Under the pieces are notes generated by a model, which worked only from the letters and a program-made list of their open reading frames with translations, did not search any database and was not told where the DNA came from. Below, piece after piece: positions 1 to 5,655 of a stretch of DNA of 5,931 bases. Positions within the stretch are counted from its first letter, which is position 1; each line of letters starts with the position of its first letter. A program made the position numbers and the translations under genes. The DNA is from Alectryocaccomicrobium faecavium (GTDB lineage Bacteria > Bacillota > Clostridia > Christensenellales > Aristaeellaceae): the NCBI GenBank assembly GCA_018713425.1, contig DVOT01000149.1, positions 1 to 5,931 on the forward strand. The letters are read 5' to 3'.

Positions 1-103
1 CGATGGATTGTGGACAGAATTGAACCCTACCATAGGAGGCGGATGGATGCTGGAAAATGGAGCTTTTCTATTCTCCTCGGAGGGCGATCACCTATTTTCA
101 TAA
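1..103 (+). CDS. Possible 3' end of an unidentified gene (partial at left edge)
   Basis: Reading from base 2, the frame stays open for 33 codons and ends in TAA at 101-103. The peptide starts DGLWTELNPTIGGG and ends SSEGDHLFS, a balanced composition plausible for the C-terminus of a soluble protein, but no family is recognisable. Frame 1 is also open, to a TGA at 154-156 inside the hairpin at 131-162, so it is the weaker choice. A complication is a perfect AGGAGG at 34-39, seven bases before an in-frame ATG at 47. The same frame could therefore instead encode an 18-residue peptide beginning there. A gene ending here on the + strand would converge on the AraC gene, which fits the terminators between them. 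The stretch is too short to decide. Confidence 0.35.
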   Translation, partial: DGLWTELNPTIGGGWMLENGAFLFSSEGDHLFS

Positions 104-130
104 ATCCAAAAAAGCAATTGGGTAACCACA

Positions 131-162
131 AGGGCGCCATGGCCAAAAAGCCATGACGCCCT
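131..162. other. Imperfect stem-loop in the convergent intergenic region
   Basis: Bases 131-143 pair with 150-162: 12 base pairs with one C/A mismatch (137/156) and a CAAAAA loop. It lies 27 bases after the putative left-edge stop codon, as a terminator would. However, no T-tract follows it on the + strand, and on the - strand the T-run (complement of 110-115) is about 15 bases away. It may be a transcript 3'-end stabiliser or a weak terminator. Confidence 0.5.
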
Positions 163-198
163 CAGAGCATTGACAAAATCGATACTTTATTCGAAATT

Positions 199-238
199 GC
201 AAGATTTTATTTTTAAATGGCGCAATCTTGCGGTTTTT
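199..238 (+). terminator. Candidate intrinsic terminator facing right
   Basis: GCAAGATT (199-206) pairs perfectly with AATCTTGC (224-231), an 8-bp stem with a 17-base AT-rich loop. It is followed by GG and then TTTTT at 234-238. The stem plus T-tract is the arrangement of a Rho-independent terminator on the + strand. It could end transcription entering from the left-edge gene before it runs antisense into the AraC gene. The loop is longer than usual and the stem only moderately GC-rich. Confidence 0.45.
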
Positions 239-418
239 GAGCTTGTAACCCATCGGTCCGCTTTGTTGATAGCGCAATGGAGCGACTCCTCAGTTCGGCA
301 CAGTCGCCCTGCGCCGCATAGGCGCGGACAGCGAGCCCGTGGTAAGCTTGTCTTTCAGCGCGGCGAGTGTTACATCCTCTCCAACCGCTATGTAACCGTG
401 CGCGAAATCGCGAGATGG

Positions 419-457
419 AAAATAAAAGCCCCGCAATTTCAAATAAGCATGGGCTTT
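419..457 (-). terminator. Intrinsic terminator of the AraC-family gene
   Basis: Read on the - strand, AAAGCCC (457-451) pairs with GGGCTTT (431-425) across a 19-base loop. The run TTTTATTTT (427-419) overlaps the end of the stem and continues past it. It begins about 18 bases after the regulator's TAA stop (477-475). Position, orientation and U-tract all fit a Rho-independent terminator for that gene; the rather long loop is the weak point. Confidence 0.6.
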
Positions 458-474
458 GGCGCCCCGGAGCTTCG

Positions 475-1404
475 TTATACGCCGCGCGGCGATTCTTCAT
501 AGCTTCGGCTGAGCACCTGCTTGCGAAAGGCCGAAGGCGATATGTGGTTGATGCGAGTGAAGCAGCGGGTGAAATTGTTGATATCGCCAAAGCCGGTTTG
601 CGCCGCGATGCTGGAGATGCGCATGCTGGGGTTCTTCAGCAAATCCATGGCGTGCCGCACGCGCAGGTTGTTGATATACTTCACGGGGGACGTGCCCGTT
701 ACGCGCTTGAAATTCTTGCGGAAATGGTCGCTGCTTACGAACAGGCTCTTGGCCAGCGCGTCGATGTTGATGGGCTCGGCATAGTGCTCCTGGATGTATT
801 CCAGCGCGTGCATGATGATCAGGGCGTTGGAATTGGCCTCCCCTTCCAGGCGGCCGGCCCGCGTCTTTTCCCAATGGCGGCACAGCAAGGTGAGGATCGC
901 GCTGACCAACGCCTGCAAAACCAGGGGCGTGCCCGCGCGCACATTCTCATATTCCTGCGCCGCTTCCTGGCAAAGCACCTCGATCTGTTTGTATTCCCGC
1001 CCTTCCACATGCAGCGTTTGGAACCCATGCGCGTGCCGGTAAAACACATTCTGCATGGCCAGGGAATTGAAGCCTCCATCGCTGTGCAGCCTCTGCTGCA
1101 TTTCCGCAAAGACGCCCGGCGAAATGTACAGGTTATAATACGCCACGTCCGCGCTATCGTCATACCAATGCTCTTCGTTGGGCGCGATGGCGAAAATATC
1201 GCCCACGATCTGTTCGCGCTCGCACAATTCGCCCTGAATCCGAATGTGGTGGCGCAAAACGCCCTTCACCAGGAAAACCACCTCATAAAACAAATGCGCG
1301 TGCGGTTCCACCCGCACCGGCATGGTATTTCTTTCCACGCCAATCTGGGAAGTGACGATTTGTAAAAGGATGTTCTTGCTCGCGTCTTTCGCCACAATGG
1401 CCAT
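475..1404 (-). CDS. AraC-family transcriptional regulator with N-terminal cupin-type sensor domain
   Basis: This 309-residue protein is a one-component sugar-type regulator. The N-terminal half is an AraC-type cupin domain, with the ligand-pocket signature around residues 35-49 (PHAHLFYEVVFLVKG) and the later GDIFAIAPNEEHW strand at 68-80. A helical linker spans about 140-185. The C-terminal DNA-binding domain has two helix-turn-helix units: the first around 214-256 (IDALAKSLFVSSDHFRKNFK...), the second around 263-295 (ISSIAAQTGFGDINNFTRCF), ending in the family's SPSAFRK motif. The ATG at 1404-1402 is preferred because GGGGGTG lies five bases upstream. An ATG six codons earlier (1422) has only a weak AAAGG and would give 315 residues. 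The gene is divergent from the transporter operon, which it most likely activates in response to the imported sugar or a derivative. Family assignment is secure; the ligand and direction of control are inferred. Confidence 0.94.
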   Translation of the reverse strand: MAIVAKDASKNILLQIVTSQIGVERNTMPVRVEPHAHLFYEVVFLVKGVLRHHIRIQGELCEREQIVGDIFAIAPNEEHWYDDSADVAYYNLYISPGVFAEMQQRLHSDGGFNSLAMQNVFYRHAHGFQTLHVEGREYKQIEVLCQEAAQEYENVRAGTPLVLQALVSAILTLLCRHWEKTRAGRLEGEANSNALIIMHALEYIQEHYAEPINIDALAKSLFVSSDHFRKNFKRVTGTSPVKYINNLRVRHAMDLLKNPSMRISSIAAQTGFGDINNFTRCFTRINHISPSAFRKQVLSRSYEESPRGV

Positions 1405-1449
1405 TGCAACACCCCCAACCATTCGCCTTTGTTCTTAAATGCATTTTTC

Positions 1450-1478
1450 ATATTACATATCACGTTGTCGTTTTACAA
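1450..1478 (-). promoter_or_regulatory. Candidate sigma-A-type promoter of the regulator gene
   Basis: On the - strand TTGTAA (1478-1473) and TAATAT (1455-1450) are separated by exactly 17 bases. Each matches four of six consensus positions. A start near 1443 would give a leader of about 40 bases before the preferred ATG. The direct repeats at 1491-1530 lie just upstream of this -35, so the regulator may also control its own synthesis. This is sequence inference only. Confidence 0.45.
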
Positions 1479-1484
1479 GCCACA

Positions 1485-1530
1485 AAAAGTGAAATATACA
1501 CAATTCAGAAAAAGCAAATTGAAATGTATG
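1485..1530 (+). promoter_or_regulatory. Candidate tandem operator for the AraC-family regulator
   Basis: GAAATATACA (1491-1500) and GAAATGTATG (1521-1530) form a direct repeat with a 30-base period, about three helical turns. They match at seven of ten positions and all differences are transitions. The similarity extends upstream over a few A-rich bases and a T. If the operon starts near 1587, the half-sites are centred at about -91 and -61. Same-face direct repeats at such distances are typical of AraC-family activators. The 5' part of the first repeat is also close to the regulator's own -35. Confidence 0.4.
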
Positions 1531-1549
1531 TTTTTCCAAATCGTTTTTG

Positions 1550-1580
1550 CCGACACGGAGGGTTAGCTATGCTTTATAAT
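1550..1580 (+). promoter_or_regulatory. Promoter of the transporter operon
   Basis: A perfect TATAAT lies at 1575-1580. No good -35 exists at 16-18 bases upstream; the best match is CCGACA at 1550-1555 with a 19-base spacer. A strong -10 with a poor -35 is what an activator-dependent promoter looks like, in keeping with the divergent AraC gene and the repeats just upstream. Transcription would begin near 1587, leaving a leader of about 55 bases before the permease ATG at 1642. Confidence 0.55.
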
Positions 1581-1641
1581 ATTAACATATTCTATGAGTT
1601 CAGTATTCTGCACAAAGCAAACTATCAAAGGTGGGAAACAG

Positions 1642-2601
1642 ATGACGAAAACCATTTCCAAATCCCCTTCCAAAGGCCCCGCGCGGGCCGAAGGAAAGAT
1701 GCCATTTCGATTGGCTTTTTCGCGCTATTGGGGGCTGTATGCGATCGTCGGCGTCATCATGGCGTATTATCTGCTGTTTTACTACTGGCCCATCGTGATG
1801 GGCGTGATGATGGCCTTCAAAGAGGTCAAGCTCGGCATGTCGGTGTTCAACGCGCCGTGGGTGGGCGTGGAAAACTTTGATTACATTTTCCACGACAGCG
1901 AGATTCTGCGCGTGACGAAGAACACGCTGATTCTGAGCGTGCTGCGCCTGTTCTGGACGTTCTGGCCGCCGATTGTGCTGGCGATTATGATTTTCGATTT
2001 GACCAGCGCCAAATACAAGCGCGTATGCCAGACGTTTGTGTACATCCCGCATTTCTTCTCCTGGGTCATCATGTACGGCATCGTGTTCGCCTTCTTCTCC
2101 GGCAACGGCATGATCAACAACATCATCGCCGCGCTGGGTGGGAGAAAGCAGGATTTTCTGATGAATTCCGGGCTGTTCCGCTCGCTGCTGGTCGGCTCGC
2201 AGGTGTGGAAGGGCACGGGCTGGGGCACGATCCTCTACTTCGCGGCCCTGACGAACGTGAACCCCGAGCTGTACGAAGCCGCCAAGATTGATGGCGCGGG
2301 CCCCGTCGCCCGCACGCGCGCGGTGACGTTGCCCGCCATGATGCCGGTGGTGACGTTTTCGCTGATTATGTCGCTGGGCTCGATTTTGAACAACGATTTC
2401 GAGCAGGTGCTCATGTTCTACAACTCGGCGGTGTACAGCGTGGGCGATATCATCGAAACCTGGGTGTATCGCGTGGGCCTGGGCAAAATGCAATATAGCG
2501 TGGGCAGCGCGGTCTCCCTGCTGAAAGCCATCATCTCGATGGTGCTGATCATCGGCGCAAACGCCTTCTCGCGCAAGGTCGCGGGCCGGGGCATGTGGTA
2601 G
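1642..2601 (+). CDS. Carbohydrate ABC transporter permease, LplB-type (CUT1 family)
   Basis: This 319-residue integral membrane protein is one half of the translocation channel of a sugar or oligosaccharide importer. Hydrophobic segments lie at about 30-56, 93-118, 130-152, 180-203, 235-256 and 290-310. The cytoplasmic EAA loop that docks on the ATPase is EAAKIDGAG...VTLPAMMP at 212-235. The C-terminal half follows the LplB subfamily: SLGSILNNDFEQVLMFYN, then DIIETWVYRVGL, and a terminal GRGMW. The ATG at 1642 is chosen because AAAGGTGGG (1628-1635) precedes it at suitable spacing; an ATG at 1594 in the same frame has no ribosome site and lies just after the predicted transcription start. A basic tail of about 20 residues precedes the first membrane helix. 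It should pair with the permease encoded next. Substrate unknown; aldouronate, xylan or other plant-oligosaccharide importers share this family. Confidence 0.95.
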   Translation: MTKTISKSPSKGPARAEGKMPFRLAFSRYWGLYAIVGVIMAYYLLFYYWPIVMGVMMAFKEVKLGMSVFNAPWVGVENFDYIFHDSEILRVTKNTLILSVLRLFWTFWPPIVLAIMIFDLTSAKYKRVCQTFVYIPHFFSWVIMYGIVFAFFSGNGMINNIIAALGGRKQDFLMNSGLFRSLLVGSQVWKGTGWGTILYFAALTNVNPELYEAAKIDGAGPVARTRAVTLPAMMPVVTFSLIMSLGSILNNDFEQVLMFYNSAVYSVGDIIETWVYRVGLGKMQYSVGSAVSLLKAIISMVLIIGANAFSRKVAGRGMW

Positions 2602-2605
2602 GAGG
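2600..2605 (+). promoter_or_regulatory. Ribosome binding site overlapping the upstream stop codon
   Basis: AGGAGG starts within the TAG stop of the first permease (2599-2601) and lies seven bases before the ATG at 2613. This fixes the second permease's start over the in-frame ATG at 2595, which has no ribosome site. It also implies translational coupling and matched synthesis of the two permease subunits. Confidence 0.8.
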
Positions 2606-2612
2606 TGGAACC

Positions 2613-3536
2613 ATGACGAGAGAAGCCAAGCTGCAGGAGCGCCAGGCGCACAAGCGCAACCGCATCCGCATGACGCGGGCGGACGTCGTTTATCAGGTTG
2701 TGATTTACACGATTGTCACGCTGTTTACCATCTGCTGCGTGATCCCGCTGTTGTACGTCATCGGCATGTCGCTTACGTCCGAGGGCGAAATGATCCAGAA
2801 GAATTATTTCGTCATCATTCCCGAGCAACCCACGCTGAAGGCGTATGAATACGTGTTTAACCAATTCAATTTCTGGAACTCCATGGGCATTTCCGTGGCG
2901 CGCACCATTTTGGGCGTGGCGGCCATGCTGGTGTTCGTGATTCCGGGCGGGTACATCATGGCCAAGCGGGAAATGCCTGGCCAGCGCGGCATCATGATCT
3001 TCTTCATCATCACGATGCTCATCGGCGGCGGGCTGATCCCGGGCTATCTGCTCATGCGCGATCTCAAGCTGCTCAACACCTTCTGGGTGTACATCGTACC
3101 CGCGTTCGGCAACACCTACAACATGCTCATCGTGAAGCTCTTTGTGGAGAACATCCCCAAGGACATCATCGAGTCCGCGGATCTGGACGGCGCTTCGGAA
3201 ATTCAGAAGATGCTCAAAATCGCCGTGCCGCTCCTGGTGCCCACGCTGTGCGCGCTCTCCCTGTTCGCCGCGGTGGCCCATTGGAATAGCTGGTTCGACG
3301 CGCTGCTCTACGTGCGCGATAGCGCCCTGCACCCAGTGCAGTTCATCATCCGCTCGCTGATGCTCGCCAGCCCCAGCGACACGCAGAACCTCTCCCTCAC
3401 GGCCTTCGAAAAGATGACGCCCGAAGGCGTGAAGATGGCGTGCGTGATCGTGGGCATGGTGCCGATCCTGTGCGTGTATCCGTTCCTGCAAAAGTACTTT
3501 ATCTTTGGCATGTACACGGGCTCTGTGAAGGGCTAA
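2613..3536 (+). CDS. Carbohydrate ABC transporter permease, LplC/YtcP-type (CUT1 family)
   Basis: This 307-residue protein is the second channel subunit and partner of the upstream permease. Membrane segments lie at about 26-52, 90-113, 125-148, 158-178, 205-226 and 275-295. The family signature after the first helix (SLTSEGEMIQKNYFVIIPE) is present, followed by MLIGGGLIPGYLLMRDL at about 135-151. The EAA loop is ESADLDGASEIQKML...VPLLVP at 187-210; the canonical second residue is S here, which is tolerated in this family. HWNSWFDALLYVRD follows at 223-236, and the C-terminus QKYFIFGMYTGSVKG is the typical ending of YtcP/LplC proteins. Its start lies 11 bases after the previous stop. The basic N-terminal 20 residues are probably cytoplasmic. 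Function by family is secure, substrate is not known. Confidence 0.95.
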   Translation: MTREAKLQERQAHKRNRIRMTRADVVYQVVIYTIVTLFTICCVIPLLYVIGMSLTSEGEMIQKNYFVIIPEQPTLKAYEYVFNQFNFWNSMGISVARTILGVAAMLVFVIPGGYIMAKREMPGQRGIMIFFIITMLIGGGLIPGYLLMRDLKLLNTFWVYIVPAFGNTYNMLIVKLFVENIPKDIIESADLDGASEIQKMLKIAVPLLVPTLCALSLFAAVAHWNSWFDALLYVRDSALHPVQFIIRSLMLASPSDTQNLSLTAFEKMTPEGVKMACVIVGMVPILCVYPFLQKYFIFGMYTGSVKG

Positions 3537-3545
3537 AAGAGGTGT

Positions 3546-3583
3546 TAACTGCCGCGTGCAGTTACCATAGGGGCTGTGGCCCC
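3546..3583 (+). repeat. Two tandem hairpins between permease and binding-protein genes
   Basis: TAACTGC (3546-3552) pairs with GCAGTTA (3558-3564) over a 5-base loop. GGGGC (3570-3574) pairs with GCCCC (3579-3583) over TGTG. Neither is followed by a T-tract, so they are unlikely to end transcription fully. They begin nine bases after the permease stop. Such structures commonly shield or process the mRNA so that the binding protein is made in excess over the membrane subunits. A function as a partial attenuator is the main alternative. Confidence 0.5.
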
Positions 3584-3597
3584 AAATACAAAACTGT

Positions 3598-3603
3598 AGG
3601 AGG
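3598..3603 (+). promoter_or_regulatory. Ribosome binding site fixing a GTG start
   Basis: A perfect AGGAGG ends seven bases before GTG at 3611. The codons after this GTG form a classical signal peptide, so translation begins here although the frame is open as far back as an ATG at 3440 inside the second permease gene. Confidence 0.9.
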
Positions 3604-3610
3604 GTTTGTC

Positions 3611-5323
3611 GTGAAAAAATTCTTGTCCCTGTTGCTCGCCTGCGTCCTGCTCGGCCTGTCGGCTGCCGCTTTGGCGGAAGACGCGGCCAGCGTGCCTGCG
3701 TTCGAGGACATCGTGTTCCCCGAAACCATGCCCACTGGCTATTATAAGGACGCGCAAAGCCTGGATTACAGCTACGATGACATGACGGAAACTTACGAAG
3801 TGGAAATCGTCTCCCAGGGCTATGGCGTGCCGCACCTGCCCAACGATGAAGACCCCATTCTCCAGTATCTGAACAACGCCTTCAACCTCGACATCACCTT
3901 CACCGTGGTCAATGCCGAGGACTTGGAGACCCACCTTTCCACGCGCATCGCGGCGGGCGACTATCCGGACGTGTTCGTGCTGCCCAGCCGGGAATTCGCC
4001 TTCCAGCTCTCCGACGCGGGCCTGCTGATCGACGCGCGCGAGCTGTACCCCTACCTGCCCCTGCACCAGAAGTACGTCACGCAGGGCATGATCGATTTTT
4101 CCACCAACACCAGCAACGATGAGATCGCCTTCGTCACCAAGTACGGCATCCAGGATGGCATCTGGGCCGCGGCGATCCGCACGGACTGGCTGGAAGCCTT
4201 TGGCATGGAAATGCCTACCACCCGCGAAGAAATCATCGAATACGCCAAGGCTTGCACCTTTAACGACCCCGACGGCAACGGCCAGGACGACACCTGGTTC
4301 ATGACGGCGGCGGGCGGCGGCAACGGCCTGGGCATGCTGGACAACATCTTCGGCACCATGGCTGGCTCCAACCAGGCCTATGTGGACGAGAACGGCGAAC
4401 TTTCGCATCCGTACTTCAACGGCGAGCGCAAGGAATTCCTCACCTTCTGCAAAGAGCTGTATGACCTCGGCGTGCTCGCGCCCGACTGGTACACCATCGA
4501 CTGGGAGACCGCCAAGAGCTACACCCTGAACGACAAGATCGGCCTGCTGTACTACCCGGCTGGCTCGCTCTACACCGAATACACCATGGCCCAGGGCAAC
4601 TCGAATGAGGAAACCATGGCCGTGTGGAAGTTCCTGGAGCAGTACCCGATCGAGGGCGGCAAATACTCGGCGGCCGGCAACCCGGGCTATATGTGGGCGT
4701 TCAGCGCTCCCTGCTTCGAAGGCCAGGAAGGCAAGCTGCTGCGCGTGCTGCACATGATCGACACCATGTGCGTGGGCGGCGAGAACTTCTCGCATACCGC
4801 TCAGGGCGCGGATGACATCGTGTACGATCAGTTCGGCATCGAGCGCATCGGCAGCCAGGAATTCATCTACACCGATGACGGCATGTTCTACATCCGCCAG
4901 ACCAACCTGGACGAAAATGGCGGCGAGCAGTTCCCCTACGACCAGGGCAGCTACGGCGGACTGGCGCTCGCCAGCTGGCAGAACTTCGGCCTGAACGTGT
5001 CCTGGCAGCTCAGCGACCCGGATACGGGTGACCCGGTCATCGATAACGCCAACGCCATCACCAACGAAGCCATCAAGGCCATCGCGGCCGTCGACCGCTG
5101 GCCGAACTATGGCCTGAACGTGACGCTCACCGGCGAGGCGGCGGAAGCCTCCATCACCCTGGGCGACTGGATCAACGCGACGGAATTCGAATTCGTCACC
5201 GGCGCGCGCAGCCTCGATGAATACGAAGATTTCGCCAATGAGTGGCTCTCTCGCGGCGGCCAGGCGATCATTGAACAGACCGCCGAATGCCTCGGCTGCG
5301 AAGTGCCCGAATACGCGCAATAA
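3611..5323 (+). CDS. Extracellular sugar-binding protein of an ABC transporter, LplA-type
   Basis: This 570-residue protein is the receptor that captures the sugar and feeds it to the two permeases. The N-terminus (VKKFLSLLLACVLLGLSAAA) is a signal peptide with a likely signal peptidase I cleavage after ALA at residue 22. There is no lipobox: the only nearby cysteine, C11, leaves too short a hydrophobic core. In a Gram-positive cell this would leave the receptor without a lipid anchor. The mature part resembles family 1 binding proteins: STRIAAGDYPDVF at 110-122, a calcium-loop-like NDPDGNGQDDT at 218-228, and aromatic clusters (WYTIDWE, WQNFGLNVSWQ) that could stack on sugar rings. The length fits the large LplA group. 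Codons are strongly biased to C-ending forms (AAC, ATC, TAC, GGC), suggesting high expression. It is the last gene before a strong terminator. The substrate is unknown. Confidence 0.95.
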   Translation: MKKFLSLLLACVLLGLSAAALAEDAASVPAFEDIVFPETMPTGYYKDAQSLDYSYDDMTETYEVEIVSQGYGVPHLPNDEDPILQYLNNAFNLDITFTVVNAEDLETHLSTRIAAGDYPDVFVLPSREFAFQLSDAGLLIDARELYPYLPLHQKYVTQGMIDFSTNTSNDEIAFVTKYGIQDGIWAAAIRTDWLEAFGMEMPTTREEIIEYAKACTFNDPDGNGQDDTWFMTAAGGGNGLGMLDNIFGTMAGSNQAYVDENGELSHPYFNGERKEFLTFCKELYDLGVLAPDWYTIDWETAKSYTLNDKIGLLYYPAGSLYTEYTMAQGNSNEETMAVWKFLEQYPIEGGKYSAAGNPGYMWAFSAPCFEGQEGKLLRVLHMIDTMCVGGENFSHTAQGADDIVYDQFGIERIGSQEFIYTDDGMFYIRQTNLDENGGEQFPYDQGSYGGLALASWQNFGLNVSWQLSDPDTGDPVIDNANAITNEAIKAIAAVDRWPNYGLNVTLTGEAAEASITLGDWINATEFEFVTGARSLDEYEDFANEWLSRGGQAIIEQTAECLGCEVPEYAQ

Positions 5324-5356
5324 GTCAAACGGATCCTCGCCGGATCAACTCCTGCA

Positions 5357-5395
5357 AAAGCGCCGCCGCGGAAGCAAATTCCGCGGCGGCGCTTT
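5357..5395. terminator. Strong hairpin terminator at the operon end, possibly bidirectional
   Basis: A perfect 17-bp stem (5357-5373 with 5379-5395) encloses a GCAAA loop and is extremely GC-rich in its core. It stands 33 bases after the binding-protein stop. The + strand tail is only TTT; on the - strand it is TTTT. It can therefore serve both the operon and the converging right-edge gene. A smaller GATCC/GGATC hairpin lies between the stop codon and this stem, at about 5332-5346. Confidence 0.75.
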
Positions 5396-5399
5396 GCGC

Positions 5400-5655
5400 G
5401 CTGTTTCGCGTGTCGCGCGGTTTTCCAAAAGCTTCCCCTGTGCAAGGTGGGCTCTGGGGAAGTGCTGCTTCCTAGGTTGTATCGCTTCCCAAAGGCTTCC
5501 CCGGTTCCAGGGGAGCTGCCGGCGCTAGCCGGCTGAGGGGTTACCTCATACGCCGCCCGCCTTGCCGCCGCGAATTCCATATGCCGAAAATACCATCCGT
5601 CTTCAAAAAATCGCGACCGGGTTTGCCAAGCTAGCGCGCGGCCCCACACCCCGAG
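5400..5655. other. Non-coding spacer between operon terminator and right-edge gene
   Basis: About 256 bases without a credible gene. The left half is the palindromic repeat described separately. From about 5548 to 5655 I see no hairpin with a U-tract, promoter or reading frame I can support. The open frames crossing it run into the binding-protein gene in antisense or are short and proline/arginine-rich. Confidence 0.55.
5430..5547. repeat. Composite palindromic intergenic repeat
   Basis: This segment has GCTTCCC three times (5431, 5484, 5495) and several stems. CTTCCCC (5432-5438) pairs with GGGGAAG (5456-5462). GCTTCCCC (5495-5502) pairs with GGGGAGC (5510-5516) with one bulged T. GCCGGC (5518-5523) pairs with GCCGGC (5528-5533) over GCTA. 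GAGG (5535-5538) pairs with CCTC (5544-5547). The order of a GCTTCCCC hairpin, a second variable hairpin and a GAGGGG...CTC end resembles the small dispersed palindromic repeats I associate with gut Clostridia genomes. It may be two partly decayed copies. No transposase or target duplication is seen. Confidence 0.5.

Larger units (their letters stand above)
104..474. other. Convergent intergenic region without a gene
   Basis: This 371-base stretch has no reading frame with a credible start and protein-like composition. The short frames in it are unremarkable and run antisense into the regulator. It changes from AT-rich (about 160-245) to GC-rich (about 290-420). Besides the listed hairpins it holds a 5-bp stem at 311-325 (GCGCC/GGCGC), an inverted repeat GTTACAT/ATGTAAC at 369-375 and 390-396, and a small CGCG-AAAT-CGCG hairpin at 401-412. 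I see no promoter strong enough to call a small RNA. Confidence 0.6.

Noticed and set aside
367..1365. Open + strand frame of 332 codons opposite the AraC gene
   Set aside because: It is again codon-aligned with the real gene and explained by its codon use. The - strand product has both helix-turn-helix units and the cupin motif.
1405..1641. Catabolite control (cre-type) site in the divergent promoter region
   Set aside because: I looked for the TGNAANCGNTNNCA pattern on both strands and found no convincing match.
1556..1880. GGAGGG followed by ATG at 1569, a possible upstream reading frame of 103 codons
   Set aside because: The ATG overlaps the predicted -10, upstream of the inferred transcript start. 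After about 25 codons the frame runs out of phase through the permease gene and gives an Arg/Gly-rich product.
1600..3491. Long - strand frames opposite the two permease genes
   Set aside because: They are aligned antisense shadows with His/Arg-rich, unlikely products. The sense frames carry EAA loops and membrane helices.
3630..3650. LLAC at residues 8-11 of the binding protein as a lipobox
   Set aside because: Only about seven hydrophobic residues separate it from the N-terminal lysines. That is too short for a lipoprotein signal, and a good ALA cleavage site follows at residue 22.
5184..5195. Perfect 12-base palindrome GAATTCGAATTC inside the binding-protein gene
   Set aside because: It simply encodes Glu-Phe-Glu-Phe in a conserved-looking coding region, so it is more likely chance than a regulatory site.
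3545..5320. Open antisense frame of 591 codons opposite the binding-protein gene
   Set aside because: It is exactly codon-aligned with the sense gene, so its stops could arise only from sense TTA, CTA or TCA codons, which this GC-biased gene lacks. The implied protein is rich in Arg, His, Ala, Val and Gly with no family features.
5107..5649. - strand frame of 180 codons across the terminator and repeat region
   Set aside because: It overlaps the end of the binding-protein gene, reads through the strong hairpin and repeats, and has low-quality composition with no ribosome site I can see.
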